Source: Gemmatimonadota bacterium
GTDB taxonomy: Bacteria; Gemmatimonadota; Gemmatimonadetes; Gemmatimonadales; Gemmatimonadaceae
DNA length: 6,285 nucleotides
Direction of reading: 5' to 3'
Assembly (NCBI GenBank): GCA_029884515.1
Contig: JAOUHR010000117.1
Coordinates: 1 to 6,285 of the forward strand
Shown: positions 1 to 6,229 of the stretch, piece after piece
How positions within the stretch are numbered: the first letter of the stretch is position 1
How the letters are laid out: each line of letters begins with the position of its first letter
Translations under genes and position numbers: made by a program
Notes under the pieces: model-generated
Databases searched by the model: none
What the model saw: only the letters and a program-made list of their open reading frames with translations
Told to the model about the DNA's origin: nothing

Positions 1-458
1 TGCAGCGCAGCGAGATCCTCCGGCCGCACGCCATCGATCGGTGCGCCGACCAGGCTCGAGGTGCCGCCGGAGAGCAGGAGGAGCACGACATCCTCCTTGC
101 CGACACGTTCCACGAGCGCGCCGAGCCGCTCGGCGGCATACGCGGAACGTGCGCCCGGCACGGGATGGTCGCCGGCCAGCGTCTCGAGCGGATCCCCCGC
201 GGAGGGCCGCACCGTCGGGCCCACCACGATCCCGCCCGCGACAGCGATGTCCGCGGCGGCACAATGCGCGAAGGCCGCCCCCGCCATGGCGGGGGCGGCC
301 TTGCCGAGCGCGATGATCCAGTGCGGCCGATCGCGTCCGAGTTCGAGCACCACCTCGCGTGCGGCGAGTCCCTCACGGACGACCCGCCCGGGATCGGCGG
401 CGGCGAGCGCCGCGTCGTAGTAGCCGAGCAGCTCCTCCGCGACGCCGCCCGGGAGCAT
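1..458 (-). CDS. Glycerate 2-kinase, type-2 (MOFRL/DUF4147) family, N-terminal part
   Basis: Partial gene: 152 codons from the ATG at 456-458 to the left edge, where it continues out of the window. Members phosphorylate D-glycerate to 2-phosphoglycerate with ATP in the cytoplasm, feeding glycerate from glyoxylate, tartrate or serine-type routes into glycolysis. The N-terminal GCK domain is recognisable from YYDAALAAADP (residues 13-23), GKAAPAMA (52-59, with the conserved lysine K53), GDHPVPGARS (96-105) and the glycine/serine loop LLSGGTSSLVGAP (128-140). Full members are usually about 420-450 residues, so roughly two thirds, including the C-terminal MOFRL domain, lies outside. The ATG overlaps the peroxiredoxin stop by one base (TGATG). 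A GGGAG Shine-Dalgarno lies at 462-466, only 3 nt from the start and inside a hairpin. The family call is confident; the precise substrate (glycerate versus hydroxypyruvate-related) is inferred from the family. Confidence 0.9.
   Translation of the reverse strand, partial: MLPGGVAEELLGYYDAALAAADPGRVVREGLAAREVVLELGRDRPHWIIALGKAAPAMAGAAFAHCAAADIAVAGGIVVGPTVRPSAGDPLETLAGDHPVPGARSAYAAERLGALVERVGKEDVVLLLLSGGTSSLVGAPIDGVRPEDLAAL
271..302. repeat. Perfect 32-bp palindrome inside the glycerate kinase gene
   Basis: The sequence from 271 to 302 equals its own reverse complement with no mismatch. It is centred between 286 and 287 on the hexamer ccatgg, with GC-only blocks outward and aa/tt at the ends. 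It ends at 270/303, where both strands have g and cannot pair. In the gene it encodes the KAAPAMAGAAF stretch around the conserved GKAAPAMA motif (residues 53-63), so protein constraint and GC-rich alanine/glycine codons may explain much of it. As RNA it would form a very stable hairpin about 160 nt after the start codon. There is no U-tract behind it on the coding strand, so it is not an intrinsic terminator. Confidence 0.75.
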
Positions 459-468
459 CAGCTCCCGG
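449..468 (-). promoter_or_regulatory. Hairpin enclosing the peroxiredoxin stop and glycerate kinase start
   Basis: On the coding strand the RNA reads CCGGGAGC, loop UGAU, GCUCCCGG: an 8-bp perfect stem with a 4-nt loop. The loop holds the peroxiredoxin stop codon UGA (460-458) and the first two bases of the glycerate kinase AUG (458-456). The GGGAG Shine-Dalgarno (466-462) is in the 5' arm. When folded, both the binding site and the start codon would be blocked. Ribosomes finishing the peroxiredoxin would melt it, giving translational coupling. The structure is read directly from sequence; the regulatory role is inferred. Confidence 0.55.
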
Positions 469-1024
469 ACGCCTTCTTCACCGCTTCGCCGAGCTCGGTG
501 TACGCGTCTGCCGACAACTCGCGGAACGGGCGCATGATGTGCGTCACCCGGCCGTCGGGCCCGATCACGAACACCACGCGGCGCATCGCGCTCACCAGGG
601 GATACTTCGTGTCGTACAGCTTGCCGGCCACTGCCTCGGGGTCGCTCAGGAAGGTCACCGGGAATGACTTCTCGGCGGCCCATGCCTGCTGCGTCTCTCG
701 GCTGTCGGCGCTGATGGCCAGCACCTTCACGCCCTGGCCGTTCTTGAAGATCGTGGCGTACTGATCACGGTACGCCTCCATTTGGGCCGTTCAGCCACCC
801 GTCCTCGCCTTCGGGAAGAAGGCGAGGACGACGGTCTGTCCGCGGAAGTCGGAGAGGTGGACGGGGGTCGGCAGGATCCCGTCCTTGGTGGAGGCTGGCA
901 GGGTGAAGTCGGGCGCCATGTCGCCCACCTTCGGGCCTCCATCCGGCGCGGCATCCTGCGCCTGCAGCGGGGCCGTGAGCGCCAGCGCGCCGGCGGCCAG
1001 GAGGGACAGCATAGAGTTTCGCAT
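458..1024 (-). CDS. Exported selenocysteine-containing peroxiredoxin (AhpC/TSA, Bcp-like)
   Basis: A 188-residue thioredoxin-fold peroxidase that reduces H2O2 or organic hydroperoxides, read through an in-frame TGA at codon 78 (791-793). Residues 1-22 are a signal peptide (short basic start MRNS, hydrophobic LSLLAAGALALTAPL, cleavage near LQA/Q), pointing to the periplasm. The domain then begins KVGDMAPDFTLP (32-43), followed by VVLAFFPKARTGG-U. P71, T75 and U78 match the family signature PxxxTxxC, with the UGA exactly on the peroxidatic residue. After it come YRDQY, VLAISAD (101-107), FLSDP (125-129), conserved-type R149 and VFVIGPDG (151-158). The frame is unbroken on both sides, with no indel. 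No cysteine occurs anywhere, so it would be a one-Sec enzyme needing an external reductant. The start is the ATG at 1022-1024; a second ATG at codon 5 is possible. No good Shine-Dalgarno is visible. It lies 25 nt after the lipid kinase. Alternatives are a recent nonsense mutation or sequencing error changing TGC/TGT to TGA. The SECIS-like hairpin argues against both. Confidence 0.85.
755..776 (-). promoter_or_regulatory. Candidate bacterial SECIS element
   Basis: The coding-strand RNA forms a perfect 7-bp stem, GGCGUAC (776-770) with GUACGCC (761-755), closing an 8-nt loop CGUGAUCA (769-762). The UGA ends at 791, leaving 14 nt before the stem and 21 nt before the loop. Known bacterial SECIS elements, which bind the elongation factor SelB, lie within the coding region just downstream of the UGA. 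They typically have a loop roughly 16-37 nt away and a G among the first two loop bases; here the second loop base is G. The arms encode part of EAYRDQYA, so protein constraint alone would not require the pairing. Confirmation needs comparison with homologues and the organism's SelB. Confidence 0.7.
791..793 (-). other. In-frame UGA, predicted selenocysteine codon (residue 78)
   Basis: On the coding strand the codons run ACG GGT GGC TGA ACG GCC CAA ATG, giving T-G-G-U-T-A-Q-M. Cysteine homologues of this family typically have TGGCT or TSGCT at this point, so the TGA replaces the catalytic cysteine codon and nothing else. UGA is an ordinary stop for neighbouring genes here (ends at 458-460, 1050-1052 and 4693-4695). 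The genetic code is therefore standard and recoding would have to be local. Confidence 0.8.
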
Positions 1025-1049
1025 GCGGTGAAGTCTGTCCGGCGCGCGA

Positions 1050-1922
1050 TCAGCCGTCAACGACGCGCAGGGCGCCGGGCACCGATGCGACCTCGACCGT
1101 CGCCCCGGCCGCACGATGGAGCTCCCCGTCGGCCTCGAACCACGGACGCTCGCGAAACGCGAGCCTGAACCGTGCCACCCGGCGGTGGGAGACCCGCGGA
1201 TGTCCCTGAAGCGTGCCGCGCATCACGCGCAGGAGGAGCGGGAGCCGGCGGAGCACCGGCACGTCGTCCACCAGGATCGCGTCGAGCAACCCGTCGTCGA
1301 TCCGGGCGTCCGGTGCGACGCGGAAGGCCCCGCCGAAGTGCTTCCCATTCGAGAACACCAGGATCAGCCGGCGCGCCCAGCGCTCGTCGTATGCGGCCTC
1401 CAGCCCGCGGTAGCGCACCAACTCCTGCAGCGCCGCCGCGAGGTACACGGCCTTCCCCCGGAGCAGGGGCGAGGCGTTCGACCGTTCGAGCACCGCGACA
1501 TCCAGGCCGAAGCCGGCCACGTTCAGGAACCAAGTGTCGTCCACACGGCCGAGGTCGACGTGGCGCTCGCGCGCGCCGTCGGCGAGGCGCTGTGCGAGCA
1601 GGGCCGGTGTCCTTACGGCGACATCGAGGTTCTTGGCGAAGTCGTTCCCGGTGCCCGCCGCCAGGAACGCCATGCGCGCCGGAGAACCCGCACGTGCCAG
1701 TGGCACGGCGCACTTGGACCAGGTGCCGTCGCCCCCCGCGACGACGATCGTCTCGACGCCGTCATGGAGCGCCTCCTCCACCAGTCGCGCTTCGTCGCCG
1801 GCACACGTGGTGCCGCGCACGTCGGAGAAGCCGAAGCGGGCGAAGGCGGCCTTGATGCCCGCGATCGCCCGCTCGCCGCGCCCGCGCCCGGACGCCGGGT
1901 TGTACAGGACCCGGACGACTAC
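1050..1922 (-). CDS. Diacylglycerol/lipid kinase (DgkB/YegS-type DAGK catalytic domain)
   Basis: A cytoplasmic ATP-dependent lipid kinase, probably making phosphatidic acid from diacylglycerol and so recycling lipid into phospholipid synthesis. Counting from 1922 it is 290 residues, the usual length for the family. Visible motifs are the N-terminal [11 protein letters not shown] (7-17), nucleotide-binding GGDGT (63-67), GTGNDFA (90-96), [10 protein letters not shown] (132-141), SNGKHFGG (191-198), [11 protein letters not shown] (204-214) and a late FEADGE. The start is odd. The first in-frame ATG/GTG/TTG found is the GTG at 1820, which would delete the NPASG motif. The reading frame stays open and homologous upstream to the end of aconitase. 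A GGGGAG Shine-Dalgarno (1934-1929) sits 6 nt before a GTA at 1922-1920, which overlaps the aconitase TAG as GTAG, much like the common ATGA/GTGA overlaps. I therefore place the start at GTA 1922, with GTC 1919 as an alternative. Family confident; exact lipid substrate and start uncertain. Confidence 0.88.
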   Translation of the reverse strand, partial: VVVRVLYNPASGRGRGERAIAGIKAAFARFGFSDVRGTTCAGDEARLVEEALHDGVETIVVAGGDGTWSKCAVPLARAGSPARMAFLAAGTGNDFAKNLDVAVRTPALLAQRLADGARERHVDLGRVDDTWFLNVAGFGLDVAVLERSNASPLLRGKAVYLAAALQELVRYRGLEAAYDERWARRLILVFSNGKHFGGAFRVAPDARIDDGLLDAILVDDVPVLRRLPLLLRVMRGTLQGHPRVSHRRVARFRLAFRERPWFEADGELHRAAGATVEVASVPGALRVVDG

Positions 1923-4678
1923 CGGGCGCTCCCCGCCAACTGGCGCAGCACGTATTGGAGGATGCCGCCGTGCCGGTAGTAGTTCATCTCCTCCGGCGTG
2001 TCGATCCGGCTGCGGACCTTGAAGGTGGTCACCCTCCCGCCGGTCCCCGTCGCGTTCACGGTCAGCGTCGCGCGCGGTGTCATCTGCTCCGACATCCCGT
2101 CCACCGTGATCGTCTCGTAGCCGGTGAGGCCGAGCGACTGCCGCGTCTGGCCGTCGGTGAACTCGAGCGGGATGGCGCCCATGCCCACGAGGTTCGAGCG
2201 ATGGATCCGCTCGAAGCTCTCGGCGATCACCGCGCGCACGCCGAGGAGCACGGCGCCCTTCGCTGCCCAGTCGCGGGAGGAGCCGGTCCCGTATTCCTTG
2301 CCCGCCACCACCACGAGCGGTGTGTTCGCCTTCTTGTACGCCATCGCCGCTTCATAGAAGGAGGTCGGCTCGGCATTCGGCGCCGTGCGGGTCCACCACC
2401 CCTCCATGCCGGGCGTGAGGTCGTTCTTGAGGCGGATGTTCGCGAAGGTGCCGCGCATCATCACCTCGTGGTTCCCGCGTCGCGCGCCGTACGAGTTGAA
2501 GTCCTTCTGCTCCACGCCGAGAGACCTGAGCCACTGGCCAGCCGGACTCTTCTCCGCGATCGATCCGGCGGGGGAGATGTGGTCGGTGGTGATCGAGTCA
2601 CCGAACATGCCGAGCACCCGCGCGTTGGTGATCGCGTGGATGCCCGGGGGCGTCATGGTCATCCCCTCGAAGTACGGCGGGTGCTTCACATAGGTGGACT
2701 TCGCGTCCCACGCGTAGCGATCCCCCTTGGGCACCTGGATCGCCTTCCACTCGGCGTCGCCGCCGAAGACGTCCGCGTACTCCTGCTCGAACTGCTCGCG
2801 CTTCACCGACGCGAGCACGGTGTCCTCCACTTCCTTGGGCGACGGCCAGATGTCCCGCAGGAACACGGGGCCCTTCGTGCCGACGCCGAGGGGCTCGGAG
2901 GTGAGGTCGATGTCCACCCGGCCGGCGAGCGCGTACGCCACCACGAGCGGCGGGGAGGCAAGGTAGTTGAAGCGCGTCTGCGGATTCACGCGCCCCTCGA
3001 AGTTGCGGTTGCCCGAGAGCACGGCGGCGACGGTGAGCTTCTTCTCGTCGATGGCCTTGCTGATCGCCTCGGGCAGCGGCCCCGAGTTGCCGATGCAGGT
3101 GGTGCAGCCGTATCCGACGATCTGGAAGCCGAGCGCGTCGAGCGCGGGCTGCACACCGGCCTTGGCGAAGTACTCGCGCACCACCTTCGAGCCGGGGGCG
3201 AGCGAGGTCTTCACCCACGGCTTCACCGTCAGCCCCGCCGCCACGGCCTTCTGCGCCAACAGGCCCGCGGCGAGCATCACGCTCGGGTTCGAGGTGTTCG
3301 TGCAGCTCGTGATCGCCGCGATGACCACCGCGCCGTCCCTGAGGTCGAAGGTCTGGCCGCGGTGCTCGCACGAGACCGACGTCACCGTTGGTGCGGTCGG
3401 GCTCCCTTCCGCCACCATGGTCGCGGCCGCGCCGCCGGCGGTGACCGTCGCTGCGGCGGCCACCCGCTGCTTCTCGGCGGCGAAGGAGGCGGCGTAGCTC
3501 TGCTTCATGTCCGTGAGCGCGATCCGGTCCTGCGGCCGCTTCGGGCCCGCGAGGGACGGTACGACGGTCGAGAGGTCGAGCGTCAGCGTGTCGGAGAACA
3601 CCGGATCGGGTGTGTCGTCCGTGCGGAAGAGCCCCTGCGCCTTGCAGTAGGCCTCCACCAGCGCCACCTGATGCGTGCCTCGACCCGAGAGCCGCAGGTA
3701 CTTGAGCGTCTCGGCGTCCGCGGGGAAGAAGCCCATCGTCGCGCCGTACTCGGGCGACATGTTGGCGATGGTCGCGCGGTCCGCGAGCGCGAGCGACGAG
3801 AGCCCCGGGCCGTAGTACTCGACGAACTTCCCGACCACCTTCTTCTTGCGCAGCATCTCCGTGCAGGTGAGCACGAGGTCGGTCGCCGTGGCGCCGGCCG
3901 GCAGCCTGCCGGTGAACTTGAACCCGATCACCTCGGGGATGAGCATCGAGACGGGCTGGCCGAGCATCGCCGCCTCGGCCTCGATCCCGCCCACGCCCCA
4001 GCCGAGTACGCCGAGGCCGTTGATCATCGTGGTGTGCGAGTCCGTCCCCACGAGCGAGTCGCAGTAGACCGTCGGTGTCCCGTCCTCCGCGCCGACGAAC
4101 GCGACCTGCCCGAGGTACTCGAGGTTCACCTGGTGGCAGATGCCGGTGCCCGGGGGCACCACGCGCAGGTTGCGGAGCGCGGTGCCGCCCCAGCGGAGGA
4201 ACTGGTAGCGCTCGCCGTTCCTCTCGTACTCGTGCCGCGTGTTGATGAGCTCCGCCGCCTCGGTGCCGTACTCGTCCACCTGCACCGAGTGGTCGATCAC
4301 GAGGTCCACCGGCTGCAGCGGGTTGATCTTCCCCGGGTCGCCACCGAGCGCGGCGATCGCGTCGCGCATCGCCGCCAGATCCACCACGCAGGGCACGCCA
4401 GTGAAGTCCTGCAGGAGCACGCGCGCTGTACGGAAGGCGATCTCCTGGTCCACCGGCTTCCTGACGTCCCACCGGGCGAGCGCCTCGATGTCGGCGCGCT
4501 TCACGAACCCGCCGTCCTCGTTGCGGAGGAGGTTCTCGAGCAGGATCCGCAGGGAGAAGGGGAGCCGGGAGACCCGGCTGCCGGCGAGGCCGCTGAGGGC
4601 GTCGAGCCGATAGAAGCGATACGCCTTGCCGTCGACCGTGAGCGTGTCGCGCGAGTTGAAGCTGTTCGTGGAGGCCAT
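1919..4678 (-). CDS. acnA: Aconitate hydratase A (aconitase, AcnA/IRP1 type)
   Basis: Interconverts citrate and isocitrate through cis-aconitate in the TCA cycle using a 4Fe-4S cluster, in the cytoplasm. It is 919 residues, close to the roughly 890-900 usual for AcnA, and complete. Cluster ligands are C459 in SCTNTS and C525/C528 in [10 protein letters not shown]. Active-site motifs include GTDSHTT (211-217), [15 protein letters not shown] (693-707) and [11 protein letters not shown] (794-804), with the swivel domain near the C-terminus ([26 protein letters not shown] sequence). The order matches AcnA, not AcnB, where the swivel domain is N-terminal. An alanine/threonine/glycine-rich linker at about 405-433 precedes the second cluster domain and probably accounts for the extra length. 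The start is the ATG at 4676-4678, 14 nt after the patatin stop, without a clear Shine-Dalgarno (GAGGA is about 18 nt upstream). It ends in TAG, which overlaps the lipid kinase start region. Confidence 0.97.
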   Translation of the reverse strand: MASTNSFNSRDTLTVDGKAYRFYRLDALSGLAGSRVSRLPFSLRILLENLLRNEDGGFVKRADIEALARWDVRKPVDQEIAFRTARVLLQDFTGVPCVVDLAAMRDAIAALGGDPGKINPLQPVDLVIDHSVQVDEYGTEAAELINTRHEYERNGERYQFLRWGGTALRNLRVVPPGTGICHQVNLEYLGQVAFVGAEDGTPTVYCDSLVGTDSHTTMINGLGVLGWGVGGIEAEAAMLGQPVSMLIPEVIGFKFTGRLPAGATATDLVLTCTEMLRKKKVVGKFVEYYGPGLSSLALADRATIANMSPEYGATMGFFPADAETLKYLRLSGRGTHQVALVEAYCKAQGLFRTDDTPDPVFSDTLTLDLSTVVPSLAGPKRPQDRIALTDMKQSYAASFAAEKQRVAAAATVTAGGAAATMVAEGSPTAPTVTSVSCEHRGQTFDLRDGAVVIAAITSCTNTSNPSVMLAAGLLAQKAVAAGLTVKPWVKTSLAPGSKVVREYFAKAGVQPALDALGFQIVGYGCTTCIGNSGPLPEAISKAIDEKKLTVAAVLSGNRNFEGRVNPQTRFNYLASPPLVVAYALAGRVDIDLTSEPLGVGTKGPVFLRDIWPSPKEVEDTVLASVKREQFEQEYADVFGGDAEWKAIQVPKGDRYAWDAKSTYVKHPPYFEGMTMTPPGIHAITNARVLGMFGDSITTDHISPAGSIAEKSPAGQWLRSLGVEQKDFNSYGARRGNHEVMMRGTFANIRLKNDLTPGMEGWWTRTAPNAEPTSFYEAAMAYKKANTPLVVVAGKEYGTGSSRDWAAKGAVLLGVRAVIAESFERIHRSNLVGMGAIPLEFTDGQTRQSLGLTGYETITVDGMSEQMTPRATLTVNATGTGGRVTTFKVRSRIDTPEEMNYYRHGGILQYVLRQLAGSAR
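1929..1934 (-). promoter_or_regulatory. Shine-Dalgarno GGGGAG setting the lipid kinase start
   Basis: The coding strand reads GGGGAG followed by six bases and then GTAGTC. The site lies inside the last codons of aconitase. Its spacing fits initiation at 1922 (6 nt) or 1919 (9 nt) and is far too long for the GTG at 1820, supporting the longer protein despite the lack of a standard start codon. Confidence 0.55.
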
Positions 4679-4692
4679 CCGTGGAATCTACG

Positions 4693-5829
4693 TCAGTCCT
4701 CCAGCACGGGCATTTCGAGAGTGGGGTGGCGTCGCGCGCCGTGCACCACGTCCACGTGGATGGCGGCCGTGGGGCACTGGTGCACGAAGTCGCCGTCGGC
4801 CCGCGACCACTCGACCGGGCTCGCCAGCACCTCGGCCTTGCCGTCCCGGTCCATCGTCATCATGTGCGGCGCGAGGGTGACGCAGAGGGTGCACCCGGTG
4901 CACGCGGTGCGGTCCACCCGCACCTCCACCAGGCGCCGCGGCCAGACGCCGCCCAGCATCAGCGAGGCGCCCGCGCGGTCGAAGGCGTCATTGGCCGCCT
5001 CGTACCCGAGTTCGATCATCCGGCTCACGTGCGCGAAGCTGAACCAGTTGTACTTCCAGACCGCAGGGCGCACGAGGAGGAGCGGCGGGCCGCGCCACCG
5101 TTCGAGCTGCAGCGCCTGCAGCGACTTCATCATGATCTGCGCGGCGCGGCCGTAGATCGCGGCGAACCCCTTCTCCCGGATGCGCCGGGCCCGCGCGATG
5201 TTCGTGCTGCCGACGTCCACGGCGATCACCGCGTCCATGCCGTGCGAGGCGGCGAGCGCGGGCACGTTGTCGGAGATGCCGCCGTCGGCGCAGGGCCGGC
5301 CCGCCACCACCCCGGGTGGGAAGAATCCCGGCAGGGCACACGACGCGTACACGGCGTCGGCCACGGTCACGTCCTGCAGGCCCGGGAGCCCCCAGAGGAC
5401 CTGCGAGGCCTCCTCCAGGTCCACCGTGTTGATCAGCAGCGTGCGGTCGAGGTCGCGGAAAGTCCCCTGGGGCACGATCTCCTCCACCAGCCGGCGCAGC
5501 GGCCTCGCGAGGTAGAGGGAGGGGGAGAGCATCCGCTTCCGCACCATCGAGATGTGGTCGATTCGGAAGAGGTCGTTCTTGCGGAGCGCCCGCGCCCGCC
5601 GCTCCATCTCGTCGAGCGGCATCCCGCCGGCGTAGGCGGCGGCGATCAATGCGCCGATGCTGGTGCCGGCGAGCACCGACGGCTCGATGCGGCGCTCCTC
5701 GAGCGCGCGCAGCACGCCGATGTGCGCGAAGCCCTTGAGCCCGCCGCCGCCGAGCACGAGCGCGACCTTCTGGGGCAGGACGATGGTGCCGTTGTCGTCA
5801 GGTTGGTCGCGGAATTCCGCTGCGCCCAT
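4693..5829 (-). CDS. Patatin-like phospholipase fused to a C-terminal 4Fe-4S ferredoxin domain
   Basis: A 378-residue predicted cytoplasmic serine hydrolase with no signal peptide. The patatin domain (about 20-285) has the oxyanion loop GGGGLKG (27-33), nucleophile elbow GTSIG with S57, and the DGG motif with catalytic D182, the full Ser-Asp dyad of the YchK/RssA-like bacterial group. Such enzymes hydrolyse acyl esters of phospholipids or neutral lipids. The C-terminal part (about 301-363) is a ferredoxin: CTGCTLC gives C310, C313 and C316, followed by the typical LAPHMMTMDRDGKAEV region and C352 in QCPTAAI. These are four ligands for one 4Fe-4S cluster in the C-x2-C-x2-C...CP pattern. Both domains are intact in one frame with no stop between them. 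The start is the ATG at 5827-5829, 12 nt after the preceding gene, with a weak Shine-Dalgarno. What the cluster does for a lipase is unknown; it could be a redox switch, oxygen/iron sensing or an electron donor role. Confidence 0.93.
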   Translation of the reverse strand: MGAAEFRDQPDDNGTIVLPQKVALVLGGGGLKGFAHIGVLRALEERRIEPSVLAGTSIGALIAAAYAGGMPLDEMERRARALRKNDLFRIDHISMVRKRMLSPSLYLARPLRRLVEEIVPQGTFRDLDRTLLINTVDLEEASQVLWGLPGLQDVTVADAVYASCALPGFFPPGVVAGRPCADGGISDNVPALAASHGMDAVIAVDVGSTNIARARRIREKGFAAIYGRAAQIMMKSLQALQLERWRGPPLLLVRPAVWKYNWFSFAHVSRMIELGYEAANDAFDRAGASLMLGGVWPRRLVEVRVDRTACTGCTLCVTLAPHMMTMDRDGKAEVLASPVEWSRADGDFVHQCPTAAIHVDVVHGARRHPTLEMPVLED

Positions 5830-5841
5830 CGCTGCCGCCGG

Positions 5842-6171
5842 CTAGTGCAGGTAGAGGTAGAGGCCGTAGAGACCGTAGCCGAGGCCCCCGAGCATGATGA
5901 TCGTGCCCGCGTCGTCGCCGATCAGCGCGCCGCCCACGAGGGCAGCGCCACCGATGATCATCTGCGGCACCCCGCGCTTGCGGGCGATCGCCGGTTGCGG
6001 CAAGGCGAGCGTCCGCGTGCCGGGAGCGGCCACGAACGGCGCCTCGATGCCGACCCGGTCCGCGTCCAGGCGTGGGCCGGCGGGGGCCTGCGCCTGGAGA
6101 CTGTCGGCACACAGGAGCGTGCCGACGGCGATGGCGAGCAGGGCGAGTGGGAGCGATGGATGTGATGCCAT
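5842..6171 (-). CDS. Small exported protein with glycine-rich C-terminal membrane segment, unknown function
   Basis: A 109-residue protein I cannot assign. Residues 1-29 look like a signal peptide, with hydrophobic LPLALLAIAVGTLL and an A-x-A type site at AQA (27-29). The mature part starts with a proline/alanine-rich stretch (about 30-60) and a short basic patch ARKRG (63-67). A hydrophobic glycine-rich segment, about 71-107, follows (IIGGAALVGGALIGDD, then IIMLGGLGYGLYGLYLYL), resembling two short membrane-inserting hairpin arms split by an acidic GDD turn. C21 lacks a lipobox (L at -1), so it is not a lipoprotein by this signature. The start is the ATG at 6169-6171, 30 nt from the -10 hexamer; no Shine-Dalgarno is visible, so the leader is short. 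It is the first gene behind the candidate promoter and sits 12 nt before the patatin gene. Codon use and GC agree with the neighbours, so it is likely a real gene. Confidence 0.72.
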   Translation of the reverse strand: MASHPSLPLALLAIAVGTLLCADSLQAQAPAGPRLDADRVGIEAPFVAAPGTRTLALPQPAIARKRGVPQMIIGGAALVGGALIGDDAGTIIMLGGLGYGLYGLYLYLH

Positions 6172-6200
6172 GGTAGGGTCTCGGCGCTGGGGTTGTGCAC

Positions 6201-6229
6201 TGGATACGTCCTGTGCGGTGCCACGTCAA
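6201..6229 (-). promoter_or_regulatory. Candidate sigma70-type promoter for the whole gene cluster
   Basis: On the minus strand TTGACG (6229-6224) is followed after exactly 17 bp by TATCCA (6206-6201). The -35 matches TTGACA in five of six positions. The -10 matches TATAAT in the first three. Transcription would start about 6-8 bp further on, giving a leader of roughly 20-25 nt before the ATG at 6171. It is the only promoter-like site I see upstream of the six-gene run. The -10 is weak, so this is a prediction. Confidence 0.45.

Noticed and set aside
449..468. Hairpin as an intrinsic terminator after the peroxiredoxin gene
   Set aside because: No U-tract follows on the coding strand and the next gene starts inside it, so a role in translation is more likely than termination.
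458..781. Separate 107-residue peroxiredoxin gene starting at the ATG at 781
   Set aside because: It would lack the catalytic residue, the first beta strands and the signal peptide, all of which are encoded in the same frame immediately upstream of the TGA. The M is internal (residue 82).
458..1024. Peroxiredoxin as a pseudogene with a nonsense mutation
   Set aside because: The only stop falls on the one codon where Sec is functionally expected, the rest is intact, and a properly spaced SECIS-like hairpin follows. It cannot be fully excluded without the genome's sel genes.
2598..4472. 624-codon open frame on the minus strand in another frame within aconitase
   Set aside because: It is an arginine/glycine-rich frame-shadow of acnA; the true frame carries all the aconitase motifs without interruption.
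1955..5155. 1066-codon open frame on the plus strand
   Set aside because: It is antisense to aconitase and part of the patatin gene; its protein is low-complexity, rich in R/H/E/V, with no domain. Such shadows are normal opposite long high-GC genes.
4681..6165. 494-codon open frame on the plus strand
   Set aside because: It lies opposite the patatin and small-protein genes and has the same arginine/histidine/valine-rich shadow composition, while the minus strand holds clear catalytic motifs.
6100..6171. Lipobox at C21 of the small protein
   Set aside because: The residues before the cysteine are T-L-L; a small residue (G/A/S) at -1 is missing, and a signal peptidase I type AQA site follows.
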